11,795 bases of DNA from CAYRYU01 sp964428355 (GCA_964428355.1 CAYRYU010000154.1:1-11795), one strand, 5' to 3'; shown: positions 1 through 7,249, counted from the first letter of the stretch. Numbers and translations: made by a program. Notes: a model not told the origin generated them from the sequence alone.

Positions 1-3000
1 TCATCGTTTCAAAAAGACCGTCGGATCCCCTCCCGCGGGCTCGCCTGCCTTGAACTCGACCAGATCGGCCTCCGCCTTTCCCAGAAGGGGATCGTCAGTT
101 TCCCTGTACGAATCCCGCCGGACGGTCAGGAACTCCTCCTGCCAGGGGACATGCGGTTCGAACTGATGACACAGATCCCTTGCCTGCTGGGGAGTGAGCT
201 TCGTGACCAGCCCCACCAGCGCCTGAAGGCGGAGTTCGTCCATGGCGGAAAGGAGGAACTTGTCGCGAAGGATCTCGGCGACCCCGGAGGCGAGCGAAGG
301 AGCACGTAAAGCCATGTTCATCGCCAGTTCCATTCCGCGTCTGAGCATCGGTCCGACGGGAAAGGGCCGTTTCCGGAATTCGGCGAAACCCTTTCCGAAG
401 CATTCGAAAGCCGCGGTGAAGCTTCCGATCTCATGGTGGTATGCTCCCTCGACAAGCCAGGCTTCCCCGGGGAACATGTCCCGGGCAGGGGCGAGCATGG
501 CCAGGGATTCCTCCGCTCCGAACCTCGCGAAAGCCTCAGCCATGATCAAAAACTCGGCCGGGTGAGCTGGCTTCCGGTCCTGCTCCTTCCAGCTTCGGAG
601 GAACCCCGCGAAATCCTCGCGCTTGAAGGCAGTGTGGGCCGCCACCCGCCTCAGGAAGCTCTTGTCCGGGTCGGTGAGGGTTAGGCATTCCTGGTCGTTG
701 AGGGTAAGGAAGAGAAGCTCGTTGTTCATTGCCTCCCCCCAATCGATCGAACCCCCGGAGATCTGGGGTTGTTGGAAACCGTTGGAAAAGGATTCCACCC
801 GCAAAGCCTGCATCATTCCAAGGTTCTTGCGGCCCTTGGTGCGCAGCAGTCCGAACTCGACCACCATCCGGTCATCGGTGCTCAGGTCCCGGATCCCGTC
901 GACCGTTTCGGAGAGCTTCTCCGCGAACTGGTCGTTCGCGATGTAATGGGCAAAATAACCTTCCACGTCAATCGCACGCCAACCGCTCCACAGCGCGCTT
1001 TTCCATGGTTCCTTCGCGATCCGGGATTCGAGAGTTGAACGGGAGTAGGTCACCCGCTCCATCGAGCAGACGAGGAGAAGGTCCCCGTCGCTCGTCTGCC
1101 AGGTCTCGATGAATGGGAAGATCGTATGCAGAGTCGCGTAGATCGTTTTCATCGTCCGGATATCTATCTCGTATCCCTGGACCCATTGGGAAAACAGGCC
1201 CCCGGGGTTCAATCGGTCCGCAACCGCGCGGTAGAATTCCCGGGTGAATAGGCTGGCGATGCCCGCCCGAAAAGGATTCGAAGGCTCCGACACTATCAGG
1301 TCGTACTTCTGGCGGTCGGTGAGGAGAAGCTCCCGGGCATCCCCCAGTTCGATACTGACCTTGGGATTCTGGAGAACCGAATGATTGATGGATGCGCACC
1401 GGCTTGCCGCCTCGAAGACCATCGGTTCGAGTTCGGCCACCACGACACGCTCCATTTCCGGAATTGCCCCGAGCCAACCAGCGGAACAGCCCGTCCCCAG
1501 GCCCACGACGAAAGCGGACCGGGGGGAGGGATGGGCGAGCGCGCTGACCATTCCGAGCATGATCTGGGTGGAAGCGTCCTCGACCGAGTTGCCGTCGCAT
1601 TTCCCGTTCAGGCTGAAGGCGAGACCGTTCGCTTCGGTCAATGCCACGCTGCTTTCCCTGCCGTCCGCTTCCCAGATAGTCTTTCGTCGTTGGAGGTTGA
1701 TCCATTCCCGAAGAGCATTGACCGGAAGGGAGGAGATCTCGGCCCGGCCGAACCCGATGCTCGAATGCCTCCAGACCGCCGATGGGCCTGGCGACCCGAG
1801 AAACCCGAGCCCCACAAAGCAGACCATGAGCGGAAGGATCGTGGAAAGGCGGGCACCTTCCAGCCGGGCAGCTGCCGCAATGAACAGAGCGGAGAGGCCA
1901 ATCGTCAGAATTGCCGCGAGCCGCCAGCAGCCGGGAGCCGACAAGAGCGGGAGAAGTCCGAAGCCGCCCGCGAGAGATCCGACGACCGCCCCCAGGGTGT
2001 TGACGGCGTAGAGGGTTCCGACCTGGCCCCCGATGCCGGTGCGGCCCCTTCCTGCCAGGGAAAGGAGCATGGGAAACTGGAAGCCGGAAATCACGGCCGC
2101 GGGAAGGACCGTGATTCCGGTAATGAGGCTCCAGGCAAGGAGCTTCCCGGTGAACCCGAACACCTCCCAGGGACCGAGAAATCCCGTCAACACGGCAATC
2201 CGGTCGCCCAGGACGAGCGGATAGGCTATGAATACACCTTCAAAGGCCGTCGCCAACGCGAAGCCCGTCATAGAAACCGGTTCTTTCGAGCTTCTGAAAA
2301 AGAAAGCTATCCCGCCGATTCCGATTCCGAGCAGGGCAAGGGCAAGGATCAACCCGAAGCAATAGGTCGAACCTCCGAGTAGCGGTGATAGCATCCTGTA
2401 CCAGACCATTTCCATCAGGAAAAACGACGCCCCGGTCACGAATGCCGCTATGCAAGCCGGTCGGAACGGGGAGCCGTCCCCCGGGGAAGAGCCGTCGTCG
2501 GTCTCCCCAGCCGGGGAGGGAGGAATTGAATCTGCTCGAGGATCGGATGGAACCGGGGAAAGGCGTTCACCCCACCACCAGGCGGCGGCTCCCACCGCGA
2601 GGTTGAGCCCGCAAGTCAGAAGGAGCGTCCTGAACAGGCCAAACCATTCGACGAACAGAAAGGTCCCGCCGAGAACGCCAAGAACCGCCCCCAGGGTGTT
2701 TGCCCCGTATAGCAGCCCCAGTATCGGGCGGCCGGCCTCTCCCTCCGATGCGAGCGCACGGGAAACCGCAGGAAAGGTTCCACCCATGAGGAATGTCGGC
2801 AGGCCCAGAACCAGGAGGGAAAGTAGTACACGGACGACCGTACCGATTACCATCCCAAGGGAAGTCGTTCCGCCCAGCCCAAGGTAGATTTCCCTGACGG
2901 CCCACATCAGTGCGGGGGAAAGCCCTGCGAACAGGGCTATTCCGACCTCGAGCTTCCCGTAAAGTGCCATCGGGCGCTCGTTGCGATCGACCCGGGGACC

Positions 3001-3177
3001 CCAGAAAAGGCTTCCGAAGCCCAAACCTGCCATAAAGATTCCGACAACGGCCGCGGACGCCGCGGTCGAGGTCCCGAAGATAAGCTTCAATTGCTGGAAC
3101 CAGACCATCTGGTAGATGAGACCGCAGATGCCGCTTCCGATCAAAAGGGTGGCAGACCAGACCGATGAAGGTTTCAT
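1..3177 (-). CDS. Fused multi-spanning membrane protein / spermidine synthase-like protein with C-terminal helical tail
   Basis: The 1058-residue protein is complete: the TGA stop is the first three bases of the window. Residues 8-460 are a multi-pass membrane domain built of two related halves. MVW recurs at 24-26 and 257-259, and NTLGAV at 160-165 and 393-398; a Pro/Ser/Asp-rich hydrophilic linker (about 203-238) joins the halves. Residues 500-705 are a spermidine-synthase/SAM-type Rossmann domain with glycine-rich VVGLGTGCSAG (557-567), an acidic AELEP (581-585), GDAR (612-615) and IVSEPSNPF (628-636). Where true aminopropyltransferases have a D-[ST]-x-D-P catalytic segment, this has SEPSNP, as I recall for many 'fused MFS/spermidine synthase' proteins, so polyamine synthesis is doubtful. 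Residues 780-1058 form a soluble, mostly helical, possibly TPR-like tail, longer than is usual in the family. The ATG at 3177 is preceded by GAGG about six bases upstream. Substrate and role are unknown; family placement is good. Confidence 0.9.
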   Translation of the reverse strand: MKPSSVWSATLLIGSGICGLIYQMVWFQQLKLIFGTSTAASAAVVGIFMAGLGFGSLFWGPRVDRNERPMALYGKLEVGIALFAGLSPALMWAVREIYLGLGGTTSLGMVIGTVVRVLLSLLVLGLPTFLMGGTFPAVSRALASEGEAGRPILGLLYGANTLGAVLGVLGGTFLFVEWFGLFRTLLLTCGLNLAVGAAAWWWGERLSPVPSDPRADSIPPSPAGETDDGSSPGDGSPFRPACIAAFVTGASFFLMEMVWYRMLSPLLGGSTYCFGLILALALLGIGIGGIAFFFRSSKEPVSMTGFALATAFEGVFIAYPLVLGDRIAVLTGFLGPWEVFGFTGKLLAWSLITGITVLPAAVISGFQFPMLLSLAGRGRTGIGGQVGTLYAVNTLGAVVGSLAGGFGLLPLLSAPGCWRLAAILTIGLSALFIAAAARLEGARLSTILPLMVCFVGLGFLGSPGPSAVWRHSSIGFGRAEISSLPVNALREWINLQRRKTIWEADGRESSVALTEANGLAFSLNGKCDGNSVEDASTQIMLGMVSALAHPSPRSAFVVGLGTGCSAGWLGAIPEMERVVVAELEPMVFEAASRCASINHSVLQNPKVSIELGDARELLLTDRQKYDLIVSEPSNPFRAGIASLFTREFYRAVADRLNPGGLFSQWVQGYEIDIRTMKTIYATLHTIFPFIETWQTSDGDLLLVCSMERVTYSRSTLESRIAKEPWKSALWSGWRAIDVEGYFAHYIANDQFAEKLSETVDGIRDLSTDDRMVVEFGLLRTKGRKNLGMMQALRVESFSNGFQQPQISGGSIDWGEAMNNELLFLTLNDQECLTLTDPDKSFLRRVAAHTAFKREDFAGFLRSWKEQDRKPAHPAEFLIMAEAFARFGAEESLAMLAPARDMFPGEAWLVEGAYHHEIGSFTAAFECFGKGFAEFRKRPFPVGPMLRRGMELAMNMALRAPSLASGVAEILRDKFLLSAMDELRLQALVGLVTKLTPQQARDLCHQFEPHVPWQEEFLTVRRDSYRETDDPLLGKAEADLVEFKAGEPAGGDPTVFLKR
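1985..2001. repeat. 17-bp exact direct repeat, copy A (coding duplication)
   Basis: ACCGCCCCCAGGGTGTT occurs here and again at 2684-2700, 699 bp (233 codons) away in the same frame. It encodes the NTLGAV motif in the second half of the membrane domain. It is best explained by the internal duplication of the transporter-like domain plus shared codon choice, not by a mobile or regulatory repeat. Confidence 0.85.
2684..2700. repeat. 17-bp exact direct repeat, copy B (coding duplication)
   Basis: Second copy of the 17-bp sequence at 1985-2001. It encodes NTLGAV in the first half of the membrane domain (residues 160-165 of the 1058-residue protein). Confidence 0.85.
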
Positions 3178-3202
3178 CGCATACCTCGGATTGTTTTCCC
3201 TC

Positions 3203-3231
3203 TATATACCCCACACTTTCCCCTGGTACAA
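3203..3231 (-). promoter_or_regulatory. Candidate sigma70-type promoter for the membrane/spermidine synthase-like gene
   Basis: On the minus strand TTGTAC (3231-3226) is followed after exactly 17 bp by TATATA (3208-3203). The -10 matches the consensus at four of six positions and the -35 at three, and the spacing is ideal. Transcription would begin near 3196, leaving a leader of about 20 bases before the ATG at 3177. It is supported by position and spacing more than by hexamer quality. Confidence 0.4.
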
Positions 3232-3235
3232 GGGG
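3220..3235. repeat. 16-bp near-perfect inverted repeat overlapping the -35 (possible operator)
   Basis: CCCCTGGTACAAGGGG is a palindrome except for one mismatched pair (G6/A11), with a GTAC core. It covers the whole proposed minus-strand -35 hexamer. Size, symmetry and placement suit a dimeric repressor site, but no regulator is encoded nearby and only one copy was seen. Confidence 0.35.
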
Positions 3236-3301
3236 CAGAGAGAAATTTCAGTCACCCCCAGGGAAAATCGACCTGGCCCCCAAAGGTCTTTTTCCTCAAC
3301 C

Positions 3302-3330
3302 TTCTGGAGGACGGAAGGGTATGATATGCT
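3302..3330 (+). promoter_or_regulatory. Weak candidate promoter for the secreted coiled-coil gene
   Basis: The plus strand has an extended -10-like TGATATGCT (3322-3330), overlapped by the alternative -10 TATGAT (3320-3325). The -35 region 17 bp upstream (TTCTGG, 3302-3307) is poor. This is the best candidate before the rightward gene but is not strong. Initiation here would give a leader of about 60 bases containing the 15-bp tandem repeat. Confidence 0.25.
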
Positions 3331-3362
3331 GGTGGAAATATGCACTTGAGTGGGAGGGGCAG

Positions 3363-3392
3363 CCTTCCACGAAAGGGCCTTCCGCGAAAGGG
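3363..3392. repeat. Two abutting 15-bp tandem repeats running into the ribosome binding site
   Basis: CCTTCCACGAAAGGG (3363-3377) is followed with no gap by CCTTCCGCGAAAGGG (3378-3392), differing at one base. Each unit is nearly self-complementary (CCTT..C../..G..AAGG). The last G's of the second unit are part of the AGGGGAG Shine-Dalgarno sequence for the ATG at 3400. It could form tandem RNA hairpins over the ribosome binding site or be a double protein-binding site. Confidence 0.7.
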
Positions 3393-3395
3393 GAG
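3390..3395 (+). promoter_or_regulatory. Ribosome binding site that fixes the start at 3400
   Basis: GGGGAG lies four bases before the ATG at 3400. It supports that ATG over the in-frame ATG at 3340, which has only a weak GGTGG upstream and would put 20 extra, basic, repeat-encoded residues before the signal peptide. Confidence 0.65.
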
Positions 3396-3399
3396 TGGA

Positions 3400-5295
3400 A
3401 TGAGAATCAATCGAATCTGTATCCTGGTCGCTTGGGCGTTGGTGTTTTCCTTTTTCGGTGCGGACCGCTCATGTTTCGCGGCAGCGTCCGCATCAACAGG
3501 AAAGGATGAAAACGGGAACACCTGGTCGGAATACAACATCACATGGGCTGGGGTTTCGACAACGGACAGGCATTACGTCGATTCGAACGGTGAACCACAG
3601 AAGGATCTGAAAAAGGAATTCTTCCCGGGGGATATCAGTTTCGCGGGTCGTGTTCTTTCCAGAACCCGCGTCGAACTGGGGGATGGGAAATCCGAGGAGA
3701 CCCTCGTCCTCGCCCACTATGACAAAGAGGGGAAACTGGATGGGGTGTCGACCCTGGTGATCAAGACGGGGGACTACCTGACCCCACCCTCTCCGGGGCC
3801 CCAGGTCGGGGATCGCCCCCGGAAGATCGAGGTCGTTGTTCAGCGTCTCGAAGGCCGCGAAGGAAGCTCCATGTCCGGGCGTTACTCGAACGAGTCGGGA
3901 AAAATGACCGGTTCTGAATGCGGCGTGGGAAACTGCTTCTACGGAAGCATGTTTTCCCTCGAGGGCGCCAGGTCCTATCTTCAGTGCCTCCAGAAAGCAT
4001 GTGCCGGAAACCAGCCCCGAGAGCTCGCGGAGACCGAGTTGGTCCTTCCTTTTTTCATCGAGACCTGCCGGAAAAACGCAGCCCAGTTTCCGGGCCTGAA
4101 GGATGTCATCGGCGATGCCTTCAGATTGAAAGCCCAGGTTCAGGAAAAGCAGGGGCATTATCGCGATGCGGCAAACACCATCCGGGAATCGCATGCCTGG
4201 AATGCCGATCCGCAGAACATTTCCATGACGGTCCGCCTCGAGGACAAGAAACGTGCCCAGGCCGACCTTGCCGCAAAGGTTCTGGAGGGCGTGAAGAAGA
4301 TCGCCGACCTTTCCCGGGAGTCTTCCAACCTGGCGCGGGAAAAGGCGTCCCTTGTCGAAGCTCTCCTGAAGGAGAAACGTGTCTCCCCCGATTCCCTGCG
4401 AAAGCTTCAGGAAAAACTCGCAGATCTCAACAGGAGAATCGCGGGAAATGACAAGGAAGTCGCGGGGGCAAAGAGTGCCCTTGCCGGGTTGGGGTGGAAG
4501 ATGAACCCCCAAGACCCCGGACTTCTCGTTCTCAAAGACCCCCAGCGTGGGGAAATCACCCTGAATTATGCCCAGACCTCGGACATCCGGCAACAGGAGG
4601 AATTCCTAAGATACACGGGCGAGGAAAGAAAGACGGCTGAGAAAGCCGTGTCGGATGGTCTGGTCAAGCTTAGCCAGAAATCGGGAATCGTCTGGGATGG
4701 CCTGGAAAAGCAGCTCGAGGAGACCCTGTCACTTCAGAACAAGATCCTCGCAGTTCAAAACCAGCTGCTTGGCTTGTTCGTGGGAAAGAACATACTCGAG
4801 CGGATGAACGACCTGAAAGCCCAATTGAAAACCCTTCTCGTCAGATACCACGCGCTTTTCGGGGAGATTCAGGATACCTTCATGAATGCTGGTACCTTCA
4901 ACCAACTTTCGCAGAAGGAAGCCGGCGAATTCATCAAACGCTTCCTCAAACTGTGGGATGCCGACAAACTTCTGGAGGAAAACCAAAGGAAGATCAACAA
5001 TTCGGTTCCGGTCATCGGAAACATCTCGAAATTCATCCGGAACAAGGAAACGCGCCAGACCATCATCGTCGTCGATGATGATGACTGGGTTACCTTCGAC
5101 GGAAACCTCCGTCCCTCGAGCGGGATCGTGACGTACGTCGAAAGGGCATGGGCTCAGGGTTCAGGAAAGGCGGAACTGGGTTCGGGTGGTGATGGGGAAA
5201 AGCCCCGTCCAGCACAGGGAACGACGAGGGACTACGAACCGTCAGACCAGTCCGGACAGGGCGAATCCGGATCCACCCTCTCCGACAATTACTGA
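3400..5295 (+). CDS. Secreted coiled-coil protein of unknown function
   Basis: No family is recognised. From the ATG at 3400 the product has 631 residues. It begins with a classical signal peptide: Arg/Asn n-region, hydrophobic ILVAWALVFSFFG (8-20), and a likely signal peptidase I site among the alanines at 27-31. The Cys at 25 lacks a lipobox (DRSC), so a lipoprotein is unlikely. Residues 35-165 look beta-rich. Residues 174-223 carry five cysteines (174, 179, 196, 201, 223), which could form disulfides outside the cytoplasm. Residues about 280-360 and 400-490 are charged, heptad-like helices predicted to coil. An acidic DDDD (559-562) precedes a short WVTF segment. The last 50 residues are Gly/Ser/Pro-rich and probably disordered. 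The gene stands alone, divergent from the membrane protein gene and convergent with the pilin operon. A periplasmic or surface structural role is inference only. Confidence 0.82.
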   Translation: MRINRICILVAWALVFSFFGADRSCFAAASASTGKDENGNTWSEYNITWAGVSTTDRHYVDSNGEPQKDLKKEFFPGDISFAGRVLSRTRVELGDGKSEETLVLAHYDKEGKLDGVSTLVIKTGDYLTPPSPGPQVGDRPRKIEVVVQRLEGREGSSMSGRYSNESGKMTGSECGVGNCFYGSMFSLEGARSYLQCLQKACAGNQPRELAETELVLPFFIETCRKNAAQFPGLKDVIGDAFRLKAQVQEKQGHYRDAANTIRESHAWNADPQNISMTVRLEDKKRAQADLAAKVLEGVKKIADLSRESSNLAREKASLVEALLKEKRVSPDSLRKLQEKLADLNRRIAGNDKEVAGAKSALAGLGWKMNPQDPGLLVLKDPQRGEITLNYAQTSDIRQQEEFLRYTGEERKTAEKAVSDGLVKLSQKSGIVWDGLEKQLEETLSLQNKILAVQNQLLGLFVGKNILERMNDLKAQLKTLLVRYHALFGEIQDTFMNAGTFNQLSQKEAGEFIKRFLKLWDADKLLEENQRKINNSVPVIGNISKFIRNKETRQTIIVVDDDDWVTFDGNLRPSSGIVTYVERAWAQGSGKAELGSGGDGEKPRPAQGTTRDYEPSDQSGQGESGSTLSDNY

Positions 5296-5365
5296 AGCCT
5301 GAGCTTCCGGAAAGCGGCGGGGGAATCCCGGGCGTGCTGGGGCGTGGAGGCGGTTGGGCGGGCGA
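5296..5365. other. Convergent intergenic gap without a clear terminator
   Basis: Seventy GC-rich bases separate the stop codons of the plus-strand secreted gene and the minus-strand pilin operon. Only weak pairings are visible (for example GCTT/AAGC at 5308-5320), with no T-run on either strand. Factor-dependent termination, or overlapping transcripts, seems more likely than an intrinsic terminator. Confidence 0.5.
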
Positions 5366-6037
5366 TTACTTCCCCAGGATTTCCTGGTGGAGCCGGTCCT
5401 GGCGGGGGGGGCTCACCGGGGCCTCTCCCGGCTCCACCCGGGGAAGGGGTGGGACGAAGTAGGGAACCTCCATCCTGTTTCCGCCCCCGAGGGGGAGTTC
5501 GATCATCCGCTTCTCGAGTCGTTCCGACGTGCTCGAGATGAGTACAGGAGAGGATCCGACCCGGGAATCCACCCGGGGGACCTTGCAGAGATTTTCGAGA
5601 ATCTCCTGGAGCGTCCGGGAATTGGTCCCCATAAGGTTTGTTCCCGTCGCGATCTCTCCCTCGTAACCCCACCCTCCGGGGAAGACCTGGATGCTGGCAT
5701 TCGCCCAGGATTGTTGCATGCCCGGGGTCGGGTCCATCATGTTTTCGATCTCGAGCTGGATCACCTTTCCCTGCGTGGGGTCGTCCAAATACCCGTTCAA
5801 TTTGAACTCCGTCGTGTATCCGTCAGGCTTGGGGGGAAGCGCATCGAGGAAGCCCTTGGAAACCAGAAGTTCGAGGTCGAGGGTGCTCATCCTGGTGTTG
5901 TTTGCCTTGTTGAACTGCCGGACGGCTGCGGCGATTTTTTCCCCCCAATTTTTTGAACTCCCGTCCTGTCCAAAAGAGGCGAATGGGAAGACTCCGATGA
6001 GAACCCCGATCATGATCGTCTTGATCAACCTTTCCAT
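5366..6037 (-). CDS. Exported protein with a pilin-like motif, last gene of the minor-pilin operon
   Basis: The product has 223 residues from the ATG at 6037. That start has a good Shine-Dalgarno (AAGGTAGGG, 6049-6041) and gives a normal signal peptide: MERLIK, then hydrophobic TIMIGVLIGVFPFA, with cleavage probably near SFG/QD (21-25). A longer in-frame reading from 6181 would bury the signal and overlap the upstream gene, so it was not used. Residues 40-75, including STLDLELLVSKGFLDALPP, resemble the 'dL..L...G.l..lP..P' stretch common in type IV pilins and GspG-like pseudopilins. The protein lacks a prepilin cleavage site and the Glu+5. A second conserved-looking block is FPGGWGYEGEIA (119-130). 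The C-terminus is proline-rich. It lies 40 bp downstream of the PilW-like gene, so it is probably co-transcribed. It may be a periplasmic partner of the pilus assembly; no known family was identified. Confidence 0.75.
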   Translation of the reverse strand: MERLIKTIMIGVLIGVFPFASFGQDGSSKNWGEKIAAAVRQFNKANNTRMSTLDLELLVSKGFLDALPPKPDGYTTEFKLNGYLDDPTQGKVIQLEIENMMDPTPGMQQSWANASIQVFPGGWGYEGEIATGTNLMGTNSRTLQEILENLCKVPRVDSRVGSSPVLISSTSERLEKRMIELPLGGGNRMEVPYFVPPLPRVEPGEAPVSPPRQDRLHQEILGK

Positions 6038-6040
6038 ATT

Positions 6041-6049
6041 CCCTACCTT
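6041..6049 (-). promoter_or_regulatory. Ribosome binding site deciding the start at 6037
   Basis: The minus strand reads AAGGTAGGG, three bases before the ATG at 6037-6035. It sits in the 40-bp spacer after the PilW-like gene. No separate promoter is evident there. Confidence 0.65.
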
Positions 6050-6077
6050 TCTCGCGCCAGGGACCCGTTTTGCGTGT

Positions 6078-6728
6078 TCACTCCCCGGTCTTGAGGTAAT
6101 AATTCCAGTCTCCTGCCTGGAGCTGGCTCGTGGTGAAGAAGGATGAGAAAACCATCTCTTTCGCAGGAAACCTGGGATCATCGGACAGAACGCGAAACCT
6201 GATCAACAACTGCTCCTGGGGGCGGGGAAAAGCCGGGCTCACGAGGTCGGGGGAGAACTCCTTCAGGAGGTGGGCGACCTCGAAACTCCGGACTTTCGGG
6301 AGAACGAACCTCTTCTCGGGAGACCCTTCCGTTGCACCGCTGATCTTTCGAATCACCGAGCGGCCGTCGGGGTCGAAATTGTAGGAAATCGTGCCGATGC
6401 TGGTTCTGAAATCGAGGTGATTCCCGAACCGGACGTTGGTGGGATCGAAGGGCTCCGAAACCGATAGCTCCGTCCGGAGAATGGTTCCGTCCGCGCCGGC
6501 GCACCGGACCGATGTCGAACCTGAGATGTCCTTCCGGATCTGCGAAAGAAGGCTTCCCGCGATCCGGATCGTGTCGAGTGTATCCTGGCCTTTGAGCGTG
6601 TTTCGGACTCCATGGGAAAAGAATGACTGGACTCCGAAGAAGACGATTCCCGAAACGACCAGCACGACGAGGGCCTCCACCACCGTGAAAGCCCGGGGAG
6701 AAAAAGCGGACCTCAAATCTGGACGCAT
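6078..6728 (-). CDS. PilW/GspJ-like minor prepilin
   Basis: The 216-residue protein has a type III (prepilin) signal: a basic leader of 13 residues ending SPRA, then FTVVEALVVLVVSGIVFFGV. The mature protein would start at Phe14, with the conserved Glu at +5 (residue 18). The residue before the cut is Ala, not the usual Gly; this is tolerated in some prepilins. The mature part carries ISYNFDPDG and VIRKISG (115-131), typical of the PilW/GspJ 'Y....g.l.R' pattern. The start at 6728 was chosen because AGGGAGG lies about eight bases upstream and because its ATG shares one base with the stop of the preceding gene (TGATG), implying translational coupling. A start at 6800 would place 24 extra residues ahead of the leader. 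Probable role: minor pilin in the complex that primes or caps the pilus at the inner membrane, processed by PilD-type peptidase. Confidence 0.85.
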   Translation of the reverse strand: MRPDLRSAFSPRAFTVVEALVVLVVSGIVFFGVQSFFSHGVRNTLKGQDTLDTIRIAGSLLSQIRKDISGSTSVRCAGADGTILRTELSVSEPFDPTNVRFGNHLDFRTSIGTISYNFDPDGRSVIRKISGATEGSPEKRFVLPKVRSFEVAHLLKEFSPDLVSPAFPRPQEQLLIRFRVLSDDPRFPAKEMVFSSFFTTSQLQAGDWNYYLKTGE

Positions 6729-7249
6729 CACGGGGCCTCCCTGAGGATCATCGGAAAACTCAGCGAATGATCGACCTTGTCGGATGGATCTGCCTTCCAC
6801 GAAAGGTTCACCTTTACCTGCCAGAAGGTTCCCCGGCTGGAAAAAACCTTGGGATCGAGCGCGGGAAGGGCTGAGACGGTGACGGTTCTGGATGCGAAAT
6901 CGGGGTGGAGCGGGGAAAGGAAGACCGGAAACCGGGTTCCCTTCAGCTCGACCGATGACTCATCCCTCCGATCGCGATCGTTCAGGGCGTACCGGAAGGA
7001 CTCCTCCTCGAGGAGCTCCTCCAGGTTCATCTTGGTGGTCGAGCGGAGTTGCTTGATGAGTTCCGGGGTGAGCCTCTGCAGTTGCTGGGAAAGCTCCAGT
7101 GCATACTGGACGGCCATGATCTCGTAGAGTGAAGCGGTGCTTGCCCGGTTCGAGGAGGTGAGAACACCCGAAATCGGAAGAACAAGCACTCCCAGAACCA
7201 CAATGGCGATGAGGATCTCAACGAGGGAGACGCCAGGCTCCCGCTTCAT
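6728..7249 (-). CDS. PilV/GspI-like minor prepilin
   Basis: The 173-residue protein begins MKREPG, followed by VSLVEILIAIVVLGVLVLPI. This is a canonical prepilin site, cleaved after Gly6, with Glu at +5 (residue 10), then a hydrophobic helix that anchors in the membrane and packs in the pilus core. Residues 36-75 continue as an amphipathic helix (YEIMAVQYALELSQQL), and the remainder looks beta-rich (for example FWQVKVNLSW near 140). The length suits PilV/GspI-class minor pilins. The start at 7249 has GGAGGGG five bases upstream and overlaps the upstream gene's stop by four bases (ATGA). The downstream PilW-like start overlaps its stop by one base. The gene order, large PilX-like then PilV-like then PilW-like, supports a minor pilin complex. 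Whether it serves a type IV pilus or a type II secretion pseudopilus cannot be decided without the assembly ATPase and platform genes, which are not in the window. Confidence 0.87.
   Translation of the reverse strand: MKREPGVSLVEILIAIVVLGVLVLPISGVLTSSNRASTASLYEIMAVQYALELSQQLQRLTPELIKQLRSTTKMNLEELLEEESFRYALNDRDRRDESSVELKGTRFPVFLSPLHPDFASRTVTVSALPALDPKVFSSRGTFWQVKVNLSWKADPSDKVDHSLSFPMILREAP

Noticed and set aside
1381..2382. A 333-codon open frame on the plus strand opposite the membrane/spermidine synthase-like gene
   Set aside because: The composition is Arg/Pro/Glu-rich without domains, and it lies wholly opposite a well-supported gene; it is a GC-rich antisense artefact.
3340..3399. Extended N-terminus for the secreted protein starting at 3340
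   Set aside because: It would add 20 basic residues encoded partly by the tandem repeat; the ATG at 3400 has a better ribosome binding site and gives a normal signal peptide.
3493..4593. A 366-codon open frame on the minus strand opposite the secreted coiled-coil gene
   Set aside because: It has no signal, domain or plausible start, whereas the plus-strand gene has a signal peptide, ribosome binding site and coherent coiled-coil pattern.
5296..5365. Intrinsic bidirectional terminator between the convergent genes
   Set aside because: Only short, weak stems and no T-run on either strand.
6038..6181. Longer form of the 223-residue exported protein starting at 6181
   Set aside because: It overlaps the PilW-like gene by about 100 bases, adds a hydrophilic stretch before the signal peptide and ignores the good ribosome binding site at 6041-6049.
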